DNA of 34,173 bases from Pseudomonadota bacterium (GTDB taxonomy: Bacteria > Pseudomonadota > Gammaproteobacteria > Steroidobacterales > Steroidobacteraceae), in NCBI GenBank assembly GCA_947454465.1, contig CANGJP010000022.1, forward strand, positions 1 through 34,173, in the 5' to 3' direction. A model generated the notes under the pieces. The model did not search any database. It had not been told where the DNA came from and saw nothing but the letters and a program-made list of their open reading frames with translations. Position 1 is the stretch's first letter. The number at the start of each line of letters is the position of its first letter. Positions 17,354-25,891 of the stretch are shown piece by piece. A program made the position numbers and the translations under genes.

Positions 17354-18754
17354 ATGACCTCTTTGCGAGCCGAATCTAGACTCATTGCCCTCATCGTCGC
17401 CAGCGCTTTTTTTCTCCAAGGACTGGATAGCGCCATCATCAATACCTCTCTGCCGCAAATGGCTGCTTCGTTACAGGTGGCCACATTAGACATGAGCATT
17501 GGCATTACCGTGTACATGCTAGCTTCGGCCGCATTCGTACCCATCAGTGGCTGGCTCGCTGATCGCTTTGGTGCTCGTGATATTTTCATCACTTCGATTC
17601 TAATTTTTACGATTGCATCTCTTGCGTGCGGTCTATCGCAAACACTGCTGCAGTTGAGCATCGCTCGCGCTTTACAGGGACTTGGCGGCGCATTAATGAC
17701 ACCGGTGGGCCGAATGGTGGTGCTGCGTAACACTGAAAAAAATCAGCTCCTTCACGCCACCGCGTTAATCACTTGGCCTGCATTGACCGCGCCCGTGATC
17801 GGCCCCGTACTAGGCGGCTTTCTCACCACTTATTTTTCATGGCGATGGAATTTCCTCATCAATATTCCGATTGGCTTCATGGGAGTGTGGCTGGCTTTGC
17901 GATTCATCCCCAATTCAAAAGAAGCTAACACCCATGCCTTAGACTTACGTGGCTTGATGCTGTCTTCTATCGCTTTAAGCATCACATTGTTTGCTTTGGA
18001 ATCGTTTGCACATGATGATCTACACCATGGCCTGCCAGTACTATTGACGGTCATCGGTCTGGTTACAGGCTATCTCGCAGTAAAACATTTTCACCGGTCT
18101 GCACACCCACTGCTTAACTTATCTTCTTTGCAAGTACAAACTTACCGAATATGCAACCTCAGTGCCGGTGCTATTTTTAGAATTTCCAGCACCACCGTAC
18201 CGTTTTTATTACCACTGTTATTTCAGATCGGCTTTGGTCTTAACGCATTGGCCGCAGGCTCTTGGATGCTGGCGTATTTCGCGGGTAATTTAGGCATGAA
18301 ACCCATTACCAGCCCCATCTTGCAACGATACGGTTTTCGTCGCACCCTGTTGGTCAATGGGGTCATCACTTCGCTTTGTATTACCAGCTGCGCACTGCTA
18401 ACGCCTCAGTCACCGAACAGCCTGATGGTAGGTATTCTATTGTTAGCGGGCCTGACGCGCTCCATGCAATTTACGGCACTAAACACCTTGGCCTTTGCAG
18501 ACGTTTCAGCTACACAACGAAGCTCAAGCTCAACGCTGGCCAGCATGTTGATGCAGATCACCTCAGTACTGGGCGTAGCACTGGGTTCGCTCATCTTAAA
18601 AGTCACCCAAGCCATTGAGATACGAGATCACAGCAGCCTGGCAGATTTTCAAATTGCCTTCATCGTCACGGGTGTCATGGTGCTATTGAGCACCCTTATC
18701 TTTCTGAAGTTACCCCGCGATGCCGGCGCTGAAGTCAGCGGGCATCGCAGTTAA
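17354..18754 (+). CDS. MFS multidrug exporter, DHA2 (EmrB/QacA) type, MdtD-like
   Basis: 466 residues with about 14 hydrophobic segments. Family motifs: helix-1 motif FFLQGLDSAIINTSLPQMA (the Asp of motif D1), motif A GWLADRFGARDIF between helices 2 and 3, motif B RALQGLGGALMTPVGR, and motif C WPALTAPVIGPVLGG with SWRWNFLINIPIG. The N-terminal half closely parallels MdtD of enterobacteria. It probably exports small organic compounds by proton antiport. The substrate cannot be told from the sequence. The start is the ATG at 17354 directly before the conserved first helix. Single gene, convergent with the ferredoxin reductase gene. Confidence 0.85.
   Translation: MTSLRAESRLIALIVASAFFLQGLDSAIINTSLPQMAASLQVATLDMSIGITVYMLASAAFVPISGWLADRFGARDIFITSILIFTIASLACGLSQTLLQLSIARALQGLGGALMTPVGRMVVLRNTEKNQLLHATALITWPALTAPVIGPVLGGFLTTYFSWRWNFLINIPIGFMGVWLALRFIPNSKEANTHALDLRGLMLSSIALSITLFALESFAHDDLHHGLPVLLTVIGLVTGYLAVKHFHRSAHPLLNLSSLQVQTYRICNLSAGAIFRISSTTVPFLLPLLFQIGFGLNALAAGSWMLAYFAGNLGMKPITSPILQRYGFRRTLLVNGVITSLCITSCALLTPQSPNSLMVGILLLAGLTRSMQFTALNTLAFADVSATQRSSSSTLASMLMQITSVLGVALGSLILKVTQAIEIRDHSSLADFQIAFIVTGVMVLLSTLIFLKLPRDAGAEVSGHRS
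18717..18748. terminator. Hairpin at the 3' end of the MFS gene
   Basis: Eight-bp stem GCGATGCC/GGCATCGC (18717-18724 with 18741-18748) continuing into CGCTG/CAGCG with a two-base bulge and loop AAGT. It lies inside the last codons of the MFS gene and 30 bases past the stop of the convergent reductase gene. No T run on either side, so the terminator role is tentative. Confidence 0.4.
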
Positions 18755-18779
18755 CCCTTTAAGACAGATCTATGTAACC

Positions 18780-19850
18780 TTAAGCCCCAGCTTCAGGTTC
18801 ACCTGCCACACCCAAACGCTTGTGCATGATTGGGCTCGTGGTAGTGTATTGCAGATGCACTTTCTTGCCTGGCTCCAACTGTTCTTTAATTGCAAACGCC
18901 GCCAGTGCCGCCTCATGGAAGCCAGACAAAATTAGCTTTTTCTTACCCGGATAGCTATTGATGTCACCCACCGCATAAATACCCGGCACCGTGGTCTGGA
19001 ATTTCTCAGTATCGACTTGAATGGTGCGCTTATTCAGCTCATAACCCCACTCGGCAATCGGTCCAAGTTTAGGATGCAGACCAAAGAAGACCAGTAACTG
19101 ATCACAATCGACAGTACGCGTCACGTCATCAGAACAATGCACGCGTAAGCCTTTGAGTTGACCATTTTCTTCAATCAATTCTTTAGCCTGACCAATTAAA
19201 ATGTCCGCACGATGCTCATCGCGCAGAGCTGTAAGCTTATCAACTGTGGCCTGTGCACCACGGAACTCTGGACGACGATGAATTACCACTACGCTGTTAG
19301 CAATGTCAGCCAACACCACCGCCCAATCCAATGCGGAATCTCCACCACCCATGATGATCACATCCTTACCCGCAAAGGACTGAGGATCACGCACGCGATA
19401 ATGAATTTGTTTGCCTTCATACAATTCAACATTGGGCACTGCCAGTTTGCGCGCTTCAAAAGCACCCACACCACCAGCAACAATCACTGCACCCGCATCT
19501 AATTGAGTGCCCGCGCTGGTGCCCACCAAGAAGCGACCATTCTCTTGCTTTTGAACCGTTTGTACGGTTTGACCCAAGTGATACTGCGCACCGAAGGGCT
19601 TAATTTGCTCAAGCAATAAATCAGTCAGTTGCTGACCAGTGCACACGGGCACCGCAGGGATATCGTAAATCGGTTTATCAGGATACAGCTCAACACATTG
19701 CCCACCCACCTTAGAAAGCGAATCCACCAAATGCGCTTTCAAGCCCAACAGACCCAATTCAAACACTTGGAATAACCCACAAGGACCGGCACCCACAATC
19801 ACAACATCCGTGCTGATAGGTTCTGCAGTATTAGGTGAGGTTGAGGACAC
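18780..19850 (-). CDS. Ferredoxin/flavodoxin-NADP reductase, thioredoxin-reductase-like type
   Basis: 356 residues from the GTG at 19850, chosen because GGAG stands seven bases upstream. The in-frame ATG at 19865 has no such site. FAD motif VVIVGAGPCGLFQVFELG, the signature GGQCVELYPDKPIYDIP, NADPH motif IIMGGGDSALDWAVVLA, and C-terminal GIYAVGDINSYPGKKKLI. The redox CxxC of true thioredoxin reductases is absent, which places it in the YumC-type FNR group that passes electrons between NADPH and ferredoxin. The gene overlaps the end of cysK by 20 bases, so it is translated from the cys operon. Its likely job is to supply reduced ferredoxin to CysI, since no cysJ is present. This role is inferred. 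Confidence 0.85.
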   Translation of the reverse strand: MSSTSPNTAEPISTDVVIVGAGPCGLFQVFELGLLGLKAHLVDSLSKVGGQCVELYPDKPIYDIPAVPVCTGQQLTDLLLEQIKPFGAQYHLGQTVQTVQKQENGRFLVGTSAGTQLDAGAVIVAGGVGAFEARKLAVPNVELYEGKQIHYRVRDPQSFAGKDVIIMGGGDSALDWAVVLADIANSVVVIHRRPEFRGAQATVDKLTALRDEHRADILIGQAKELIEENGQLKGLRVHCSDDVTRTVDCDQLLVFFGLHPKLGPIAEWGYELNKRTIQVDTEKFQTTVPGIYAVGDINSYPGKKKLILSGFHEAALAAFAIKEQLEPGKKVHLQYTTTSPIMHKRLGVAGEPEAGA

Positions 19851-20883
19851 GATAAGACTCCGCATCAAGAAGAGAAGTAGGAAGAGGACCAGCCGCTGCC
19901 GCTAATTGTTTTTCGACAAGCCACTGACGATTAAATAAACGCGATTGATACTTATGACCACTATCACACAAGATAGTCACAATGGTATGCCCAGGACCCA
20001 GCAATTTTGCCACCTGCACTGCGGCAGAGACATTCACGCCACTGGTGCTGCCAAGGAATAACCCTTCTTCATGCAACAAACGATAGACCATGCTCACGGC
20101 ATCAAAGTCATTCACTTGCACAGCATCATCTATAGGCGAATCAGCCAAATTAGCCGTCACGCGACCGATGCCTATGCCCTCTGTAATTGACGAACCACCC
20201 TGAGCACGCAGTTCGCCATCACGCACCCAGTGATACAACGAACTACCCTGCGGATCAGCCAGATACAGCTTGATATTGGTGTTCTTAGATTTTAGATAAC
20301 GCGACACACCACCCAAAGTGCCACCAGTACCGGTAGCGCACACAAAGGCATTCACCTGACCCGCAGTTTGCTGCCAAATCTCTGGCCCGGTACTTTCAAT
20401 GTGAGCCTGACGATTAGCGATGTTATCGAACTGATTGGCCCAAATTGCATTAGGCAAGTGCTTCGCTAAACGACCTGCGACATGCTGATATTGATTTGGA
20501 TTGGAATAAGGCACAACCTTCATCGGCAGTACTTCAGCGCCCAGCGTGCGTAGCGTTACAAATTTTTCCTGTGATTGGGTATCAGGCATGGTGATCAGTA
20601 AGCGATAACCGCGTGCATTACACACGTGCGCCAAACCAATACCGGTATTGCCCGCAGTACCTTCGACCACAATGCCACCGGGCTTGAGGTCACCACTACG
20701 TTCAGCCGCATCAATAATCCACCGCGCGGCACGATCTTTGACCGAACCACCGGGATTCATGAACTCGGCCTTTCCAAGAATCTCGCAACCCGTTTCGTCG
20801 CTCAGCCGATTCAAACGGATCAATGGCGTATTGCCAATGGCCTGCGCAAATCCGGCACTGATTGATTGATCACCCACAGTCAT
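19831..20883 (-). CDS. cysK: Cysteine synthase family protein (O-acetylserine sulfhydrylase)
   Basis: 350 residues, about 25 longer than typical CysK. PLP-dependent: makes cysteine from O-acetylserine and sulfide. The PLP lysine is in FMNPGGSVKDRAA. The phosphate-binding glycine loop is ATGTGGTLGG. The substrate loop reads EGTAGNTGIGLA, with Ala in place of the Ser of the common TSGNTG. This variant is known from a subgroup of cysteine synthases. The C-terminal extension after CDSGHKYQSRLFNRQW adds about 30 residues. The ATG overlaps the cysG stop as ATGA, implying translational coupling. CysM or a cystathionine beta-synthase-like role cannot be excluded, but the operon context (cysH, cysG, cysI nearby) fits cysteine synthesis. 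Confidence 0.85.
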   Translation of the reverse strand: MTVGDQSISAGFAQAIGNTPLIRLNRLSDETGCEILGKAEFMNPGGSVKDRAARWIIDAAERSGDLKPGGIVVEGTAGNTGIGLAHVCNARGYRLLITMPDTQSQEKFVTLRTLGAEVLPMKVVPYSNPNQYQHVAGRLAKHLPNAIWANQFDNIANRQAHIESTGPEIWQQTAGQVNAFVCATGTGGTLGGVSRYLKSKNTNIKLYLADPQGSSLYHWVRDGELRAQGGSSITEGIGIGRVTANLADSPIDDAVQVNDFDAVSMVYRLLHEEGLFLGSTSGVNVSAAVQVAKLLGPGHTIVTILCDSGHKYQSRLFNRQWLVEKQLAAAAGPLPTSLLDAESYRVLNLT

Positions 20884-22334
20884 GCATGCAATCCGGCTAT
20901 TTCGATCTGATCCACGTGCGCCTGCTCGGCCGTGGTGTTGAACCAGCGCAACTGCTCATGCAGCCGCGTCACCTCTCCCACAATGAGGAGGGCCGGCGAT
21001 TTTACCTGTGCCGCAGTAACTTGCTGAACTAATGTGGCCAAAGTGCCCGAAATGACCCGTTGGCCAGGGCGTGTCCCCTGCTCGATTACGGCGGCCGGAT
21101 GATCAGCCGGCAATCCATGCACCTGTAATTGCTCGACAATGGTCGGCAATCCATTCAATCCCATGTAAAAAACGGCGGTTTGTCCAGGACCGGCTAGGGC
21201 TTTCCAGTCGACCGGCGCATGCGCCACCTCGTTTTTGCTATGTCCGGTAGTAAAGGTCAGCACTTGCGCGTAATGACGATGGGTCAGCGGAATCCCCGCA
21301 TAGGCGGCACAACCCACGGCAGCACTAATGCCCGGCACCACCTCAAAGCGAATCCCACGCTCAGCAAGCTTCTCTAATTCTTCGCCCCCACGACCAAATA
21401 CGAAGGGATCGCCACCCTTCAAGCGACACACCCGCTTGCCTTGCAGGGCTAAATCCACAAGTAATTGATTGATCTCTTCCTGACTGACGTACGGCTTACC
21501 GGCCTCTTTCCCGACATAAATGCGTTCGGCATCGCGACGCACTAATTCCAAGACTTCATCTGAAACCAAGCGGTCATACACCACCACATCAGCATTCTGC
21601 ATAACACGCAAAGCCCGCAAGGTCAGTAATCCCGGATCGCCGGGGCCTGCGCCAACTAAAGCCACTTCACCCACCGGCATTGCAGCAACATCTACCTCAC
21701 TCAAACCCGCATCAATGGCTTGGGAAATGCTGTCACGAGCAGCCTGCTCACGCCCAGCCAGCACATCCGAGGCAATATCACCATCGAAGAACCGCTCCCA
21801 GAAACGACGCCGCTCATCAGGATTGACGACCCGATCTTTCACAGCCGAACGTAGTTCCCCCGACAACTTGGCAAGCTTGCCGAGTCCCGCAGGCAACAGC
21901 GCTTCAAATTTTTCACGTAAACGACGCGTGAGCACGGGCGCATCACCGCTACTGCCGATAGCCACAATGACAGGTGAACGATCGACAATAGCAGGCATGA
22001 TGAAACGCGACTTGTCACGATCATCCACCACATTCACCCAAATATTGCGCGCTTCAGCACTGCGTGCGACCCACGCATTCACAGATTCCACATCAGTCGC
22101 CGCAATCACTAATCGCGCGCCCTCAAGATGTTCAGGGCGGAATTCTTCGGCAATGTGACGCACCTCTCCTCGCTCAAGCCGCTCTTGAAGCGATGCGCAC
22201 AATTCCGGTGATACGAGGGTAATGGCCGCCCCAGCGCGGGCCAGCAGCAGTGTTTTGCGTGCAGCCACTTCGCCGCCGCCGATAACCACGACAGGTTGCC
22301 CAGCCAGACGCAAAAACAGCGGGAAATAGTCCAT
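20880..22334 (-). CDS. cysG: Siroheme synthase (uroporphyrinogen methyltransferase / precorrin-2 dehydrogenase / ferrochelatase)
   Basis: 484 residues from the ATG giving MDYFPLFLRLAGQPVVVIGG, the canonical start. A TTG four codons earlier is in frame but less likely. The N-terminal dehydrogenase/chelatase domain has VVIGGGEVAARKTLLLARAGA and IWVNVVDDRDKSRFIMPA. The C-terminal methyltransferase has VALVGAGPGDPGLLTLRALR, VYDRLVSDEVL, GKEAGKPYVSQEEIN and RLKGGDPFVFGRGGEE. It makes siroheme, the cofactor of CysI. It lies between cysH (26 bases upstream) and cysK (ATGA overlap) in one operon. Confidence 0.95.
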   Translation of the reverse strand: MDYFPLFLRLAGQPVVVIGGGEVAARKTLLLARAGAAITLVSPELCASLQERLERGEVRHIAEEFRPEHLEGARLVIAATDVESVNAWVARSAEARNIWVNVVDDRDKSRFIMPAIVDRSPVIVAIGSSGDAPVLTRRLREKFEALLPAGLGKLAKLSGELRSAVKDRVVNPDERRRFWERFFDGDIASDVLAGREQAARDSISQAIDAGLSEVDVAAMPVGEVALVGAGPGDPGLLTLRALRVMQNADVVVYDRLVSDEVLELVRRDAERIYVGKEAGKPYVSQEEINQLLVDLALQGKRVCRLKGGDPFVFGRGGEELEKLAERGIRFEVVPGISAAVGCAAYAGIPLTHRHYAQVLTFTTGHSKNEVAHAPVDWKALAGPGQTAVFYMGLNGLPTIVEQLQVHGLPADHPAAVIEQGTRPGQRVISGTLATLVQQVTAAQVKSPALLIVGEVTRLHEQLRWFNTTAEQAHVDQIEIAGLHA

Positions 22335-22360
22335 GAAATCAGTCAATCATCGTGACCCAC

Positions 22361-23101
22361 TCAGGTCACGGATTGCTTCTCGGGTTTAATAGGAATCACA
22401 CGCGTGCGCGGCTGCAAGCCGCATTCACGGGACTCTGGATTTTCCCACCACCAGCGACCTGATCGTGGATCTGCACCGGGCTCCACGGCACGAGTGCAAG
22501 GGGCACAGCCAATGCTGGGATAACCTTGATCATGCAGTGGGTTATAAGGCAGCCCTTGGGCTTTGACGTAATCGTTGATATCCGCTTCTGTCCACTCCAG
22601 TAATGGACTAATTTTCCACATGTTGTAACGCTCATCCCACGCAATCGGCTCGACCTTAGCGCGTTCAGCTGACTGCTCACGACGCACGCCAGTCACCCAT
22701 GCTTTGCGCCCATTAATGGCGCGCATAAACGGCTCCACTTTCCGGACACCGCAGCACGCCTGACGTTCTTCTAACCCAATATAAAAACCATTGATACCGT
22801 TCTTATTGACCAGCTCTTCTACCGACTTGGTATCTGGGTAAAACACGGTAATGCGCTGCTTGTAGCGACGCTCGACTCGATCCAGTAAATCAAGCGTTTC
22901 CGGATGCAGACGGCCCGTATCCAGCGTAAACACCTCTATCTCAGGCGCGTAGGTATACACCAGATCCGTCAACACCATAGCCTCAATCCCTAAGCTAGTG
23001 GAATACACTACATCACCATATTCAGCGACACCACGCTGTAACAGGGCAGCCGAATCCCGCTGCAGGGTTTGCAAACGGTCAGACAAGTTAGAAGTACTCA
23101 T
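22361..23101 (-). CDS. cysH: Adenylylsulfate (APS) reductase, assimilatory, [4Fe-4S] type
   Basis: 246 residues from the ATG at 23101 (GGA six bases upstream). Codons further up would extend through the leader hairpin and are rejected. PP-loop fold with VVYSTSLGIEAMVLTDLV and FTLDTGRLHPETLDLLD. The two cysteine pairs (QACCGVRKVEPF and GCAPCTRAVEPG) are the cluster ligands that mark APS-type rather than PAPS-type reductases. The C-terminal catalytic Cys is in ECGLQ, where most relatives have ECGLH. Electrons should come from thioredoxin. First gene of the cysH-cysG-cysK-reductase operon, with an attenuator-like leader. Confidence 0.93.
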   Translation of the reverse strand: MSTSNLSDRLQTLQRDSAALLQRGVAEYGDVVYSTSLGIEAMVLTDLVYTYAPEIEVFTLDTGRLHPETLDLLDRVERRYKQRITVFYPDTKSVEELVNKNGINGFYIGLEERQACCGVRKVEPFMRAINGRKAWVTGVRREQSAERAKVEPIAWDERYNMWKISPLLEWTEADINDYVKAQGLPYNPLHDQGYPSIGCAPCTRAVEPGADPRSGRWWWENPESRECGLQPRTRVIPIKPEKQSVT

Positions 23102-23115
23102 GAAGGTCCAGCACG

Positions 23116-23139
23116 AAAAATAAAAGGGGCTGCGCCCCC
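23116..23139 (-). promoter_or_regulatory. Terminator-like hairpin in the cysH leader (possible attenuator)
   Basis: Read on the - strand: GGGGC-GCA-GCCCC followed directly by TTTTATTTTT, ending 14 bases before the cysH ATG. On the - strand this is an intrinsic-terminator shape placed upstream of the coding region. The segment GGGGGCG of its 5' arm is perfectly complementary to CGCCCCC at 23206-23212 (- strand), about 67 bases earlier in a potential leader transcript, offering an alternative pairing. Confidence 0.5.
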
Positions 23140-23336
23140 AGATTGGCAGACACTTTAGCCAAGCCGGCCCAAGCACGGAAAGACTGTTTTGTTCTCACCA
23201 GATGCGGGGGCGTTATACGCAAAAAGCTAAATAGATGACGCCGCTACGTGTTGATATACCGTCATGCACCTCACTGAGCGCTCTGCTTATTGATGATTTT
23301 GAGAAATCCCCTGCCGCTCTCGGGTACCCTTAGTTT

Positions 23337-25118
23337 ATGCCACCCCTTCACCCTGACCGACCGAAACCACACTCGCTTAAGCCACTACGCAATCTGGGGC
23401 CGTTTATTCGTCCTTATACCGGCACGTTGGCCTGGGCCACGGCATGTTTATTGATTGCCGCGGGTGCCCAATTGACCTTACCGATTGCATTCAAACACCT
23501 GATAGACGATGGCCTAGCGCTACGAGATATCGACACCATCAATCGATACTTCGCGATGTTTTTGTTCGCTGCAGTTGCGTTTGGTGCATTTGCAGCGCTG
23601 CGCTTTTACTTGATCACTTGGTTGGGAGAACGGGTCGTGGCTGACTTGCGCAGTGCCGTCTATGCGCGCGTAATCCGCATGGACCCCACATTTTTCGAAG
23701 TAACTCGCACCGGAGAAGTGCTGTCCCGCCTGACTACCGACACTACCCTAGTACAAGCTTTAGTGGGCTCAAGCCTATCCATGGCTTTAAGGTCGGTGGT
23801 GAATTTATTGGGCGCTTTGAGTTTACTCCTTGTGACCAGCCCGTCACTCACTCTGGCATTCTTGGTACTGCTGCCCGTGATCGTCACCCCCATGCTTCTG
23901 ATGGGCCGCAAAGTACGTTCGCTGTCGCGCGCATCCCAAGATCGTATTGCGGATACCAGCGCCATGGCTGATGAAACGCTCAACGCGATGCAAACTGTTC
24001 AGGCATTTCAACTCGAACCGCTACACAGCCAACGCTATGACGCGGCCGTGCAAGCCTCGTTCAAAACAGCCTTACTGCGCATTCGTGCTCGTTCTGTTCT
24101 TACCGCGCTTGGTACCACGCTGGTGTTTTCGGCAGTGACACTGGTGCTCTGGATGGGGGCACGCCAGGTACTGGCAGGTGCCCTGTCCTTCGGTGAACTC
24201 AGTCAATTTCTACTGTATTCAATCTATATGGCTATGGCGGCCGGCATGCTCAGTGAGGTATGGGGCGATGTGCAACGTGCAGCAGGCGCAATGGAAAGAT
24301 TGATGGAACTGCATGCAGCCAAGCCTGAAATTAGCGCCCCCATCGACGCCACTGAATTACCCTTTCCGGGCTCAGGCCGTATCGTGTTTGAACATGTCTC
24401 ATTTCACTATCCCTCTCGACCGGAACAATTTGCACTGCAGCAATTTTCTTTAGACATCGAACCGGGCGAAACCGTGGCACTGGTAGGACCCTCCGGTGCC
24501 GGTAAAAGCACGGTCATGCAGTTACTACTGCGTTTTTACGACCCACAAGAAGGCAGGGTACTGATCGATGGTGTGCAGTTAATCCATGCCGACCCCGCAC
24601 AAGTGCGTGCACACATTGCACTGGTACCTCAGGACACCGTGTTATTCGGCGCCACCGCCCGGGACAATATTCGCTATGGTCGTCCTGAGGCTAGCGATGC
24701 TGAAATCGAACACGCCGCACGCACCGCAGCAGCGCATGATTTCATCGAACTGTTACCTCAAGGCTATGACACCTTTCTAGGTGAACGTGGCACACGCCTC
24801 TCAGGCGGTCAACGTCAACGCATTGCCATTGCACGTGCAATCCTACGTGACCCGCCGATTTTGTTACTGGACGAAGCCACCAGTGCGTTGGATGCCGGAA
24901 GCGAACAGCTTGTGCAACAGGCACTTGAAAAACTTATGCTTAATCGCACGACGTTGGTAATTGCACATCGACTGGCCACGATCCTCAAAGCCAATCGAAT
25001 CGTGGTGATGGATCAGGGACATGTCATCGCGGTAGGAACTCACGAACACCTCTTACACAACTGCCCCCTGTATGCTCGTTTGGCTGCCCTGCAATTCAAA
25101 ACACAGAACTTGACATGA
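23337..25118 (+). CDS. ABC transporter, fused membrane and ATPase half-transporter (MsbA/multidrug type)
   Basis: 593 residues. Six membrane helices in the first 310 residues (type IV exporter fold), with the coupling stretch WLGERVVADLRSAVYARVI. ATPase domain: Walker A GPSGAGKST (384-392), Q-loop LVPQDTVLF, signature LSGGQRQR (488-495), Walker B ILLLDEATSALD and switch His in VIAHRLATI. Such half-transporters act as homodimers and export lipids, peptides or drugs. The substrate is not evident. ATG at 23337, divergent from cysH across a 235-base gap. Next gene 129 bases on. Confidence 0.9.
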   Translation: MPPLHPDRPKPHSLKPLRNLGPFIRPYTGTLAWATACLLIAAGAQLTLPIAFKHLIDDGLALRDIDTINRYFAMFLFAAVAFGAFAALRFYLITWLGERVVADLRSAVYARVIRMDPTFFEVTRTGEVLSRLTTDTTLVQALVGSSLSMALRSVVNLLGALSLLLVTSPSLTLAFLVLLPVIVTPMLLMGRKVRSLSRASQDRIADTSAMADETLNAMQTVQAFQLEPLHSQRYDAAVQASFKTALLRIRARSVLTALGTTLVFSAVTLVLWMGARQVLAGALSFGELSQFLLYSIYMAMAAGMLSEVWGDVQRAAGAMERLMELHAAKPEISAPIDATELPFPGSGRIVFEHVSFHYPSRPEQFALQQFSLDIEPGETVALVGPSGAGKSTVMQLLLRFYDPQEGRVLIDGVQLIHADPAQVRAHIALVPQDTVLFGATARDNIRYGRPEASDAEIEHAARTAAAHDFIELLPQGYDTFLGERGTRLSGGQRQRIAIARAILRDPPILLLDEATSALDAGSEQLVQQALEKLMLNRTTLVIAHRLATILKANRIVVMDQGHVIAVGTHEHLLHNCPLYARLAALQFKTQNLT

Positions 25119-25189
25119 CAAACTCAAGCACGATCAGCTAAATTGCTTAGGTGCAGCACCGAGCATGAGCATTCGGGCATCACCCATCC

Positions 25190-25207
25190 GACGCTTTAGA
25201 CGCTTTA
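25190..25207 (+). repeat. Tandem 9-mer upstream of cytochrome c'
   Basis: GACGCTTTA occurs twice head to tail without interruption, about 40 bases before the cytochrome c' start. It may be a regulator site or chance. Confidence 0.35.
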
Positions 25208-25247
25208 ACAGAGTCGAAATAACATCAATACCTACTTGGAGAGTTTC

Positions 25248-25805
25248 ATGAAATTCAGTTTGTCACGTGGCCTACTCGCCACCGTTGGAGCCCTTCTGCT
25301 TAGTGCGCTGGCATCCCTCGCCCTTGCACAAACGCCTGCGGGTGAAGCTGGCATGGGCGGTGGTATGGCAGCGGGCGGTGAAGCCGGCATGGGTGCAGGC
25401 GGTCAAACACGCAATCCAGCGGATCAAGCGGTGGAATATCGCCAAGCGTTATTCACAGTTATTGGTGGTAACTTCACTCCAATTGGCGCCATGCTGCAGG
25501 GTCGTGCGGAATTTAACGGCGCCAACGCACTAAAGGGTGCAGAACGCACTGCACAACTTGCTGCGATGGTAGGAGACGCATTCACAGACGTTTCTAAGAC
25601 CGGTGCTGAATCCAAGGCCAGCGCCGATATTTGGACCAATCGCGCTGAATTCGACAAACTCGCAAAAGACTTCACCGATCACACTGCCACATTGGTCGCT
25701 GTGCTGAAGAAAGACAACAAGACTGCCAGTGCTGAATTCAAAGCCGCTGCCACGGCAGTCGCAGGAGACTGCAAGGGCTGTCACGATAAGTTCCGTACTA
25801 AATAA
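25248..25805 (+). CDS. Cytochrome c'
   Basis: 185 residues from the ATG at 25248 (GGAG at 25238-25241; an upstream in-frame TTG lacks any site). Signal peptide MKFSLSRGLLATVGALLLSA... ending near ALAQ. A Gly/Met/Ala-rich linker (about residues 34-56, twice GEAGMG) is unusual for the family. The four-helix domain follows and ends with the heme motif CKGCH (Cys175, Cys178, His179), the C-terminal position typical of cytochrome c'. Periplasmic, high-spin heme protein of a family that binds NO and CO and protects against NO. A terminator follows, then cytochrome b561, a combination seen in other Proteobacteria. Confidence 0.92.
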   Translation: MKFSLSRGLLATVGALLLSALASLALAQTPAGEAGMGGGMAAGGEAGMGAGGQTRNPADQAVEYRQALFTVIGGNFTPIGAMLQGRAEFNGANALKGAERTAQLAAMVGDAFTDVSKTGAESKASADIWTNRAEFDKLAKDFTDHTATLVAVLKKDNKTASAEFKAAATAVAGDCKGCHDKFRTK

Positions 25806-25832
25806 CTGATCGTTAAAGACATGTATTGAACC

Positions 25833-25870
25833 ATCCCCGCCTGCGCGTTGCGTAAGCGGGGATTTTTTTA
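25833..25870 (+). terminator. Terminator between cytochrome c' and cytochrome b561
   Basis: Stem ATCCCCGC/GCGGGGAT (25833-25840 with 25856-25863), a small inner CGC/GCG pairing, then TTTTTTT. It should limit read-through to the b561 gene, so the c-type cytochrome would be made in excess. Confidence 0.9.
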
Positions 25871-25891
25871 ACTAACAAAAGCACAACATCA

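Noticed and set aside
21520-22158. 212-codon open frame antisense to cysG
   Set aside because: Composition is Ser/Arg/Thr-rich without family motifs, and it is fully explained by the codon pattern of cysG on the other strand.
23177-23336. Convincing -35/-10 pair for cysH
   Set aside because: Candidates such as TATAAC near 23213-23218 (- strand) lack a matching -35 at proper spacing, so no promoter is called.
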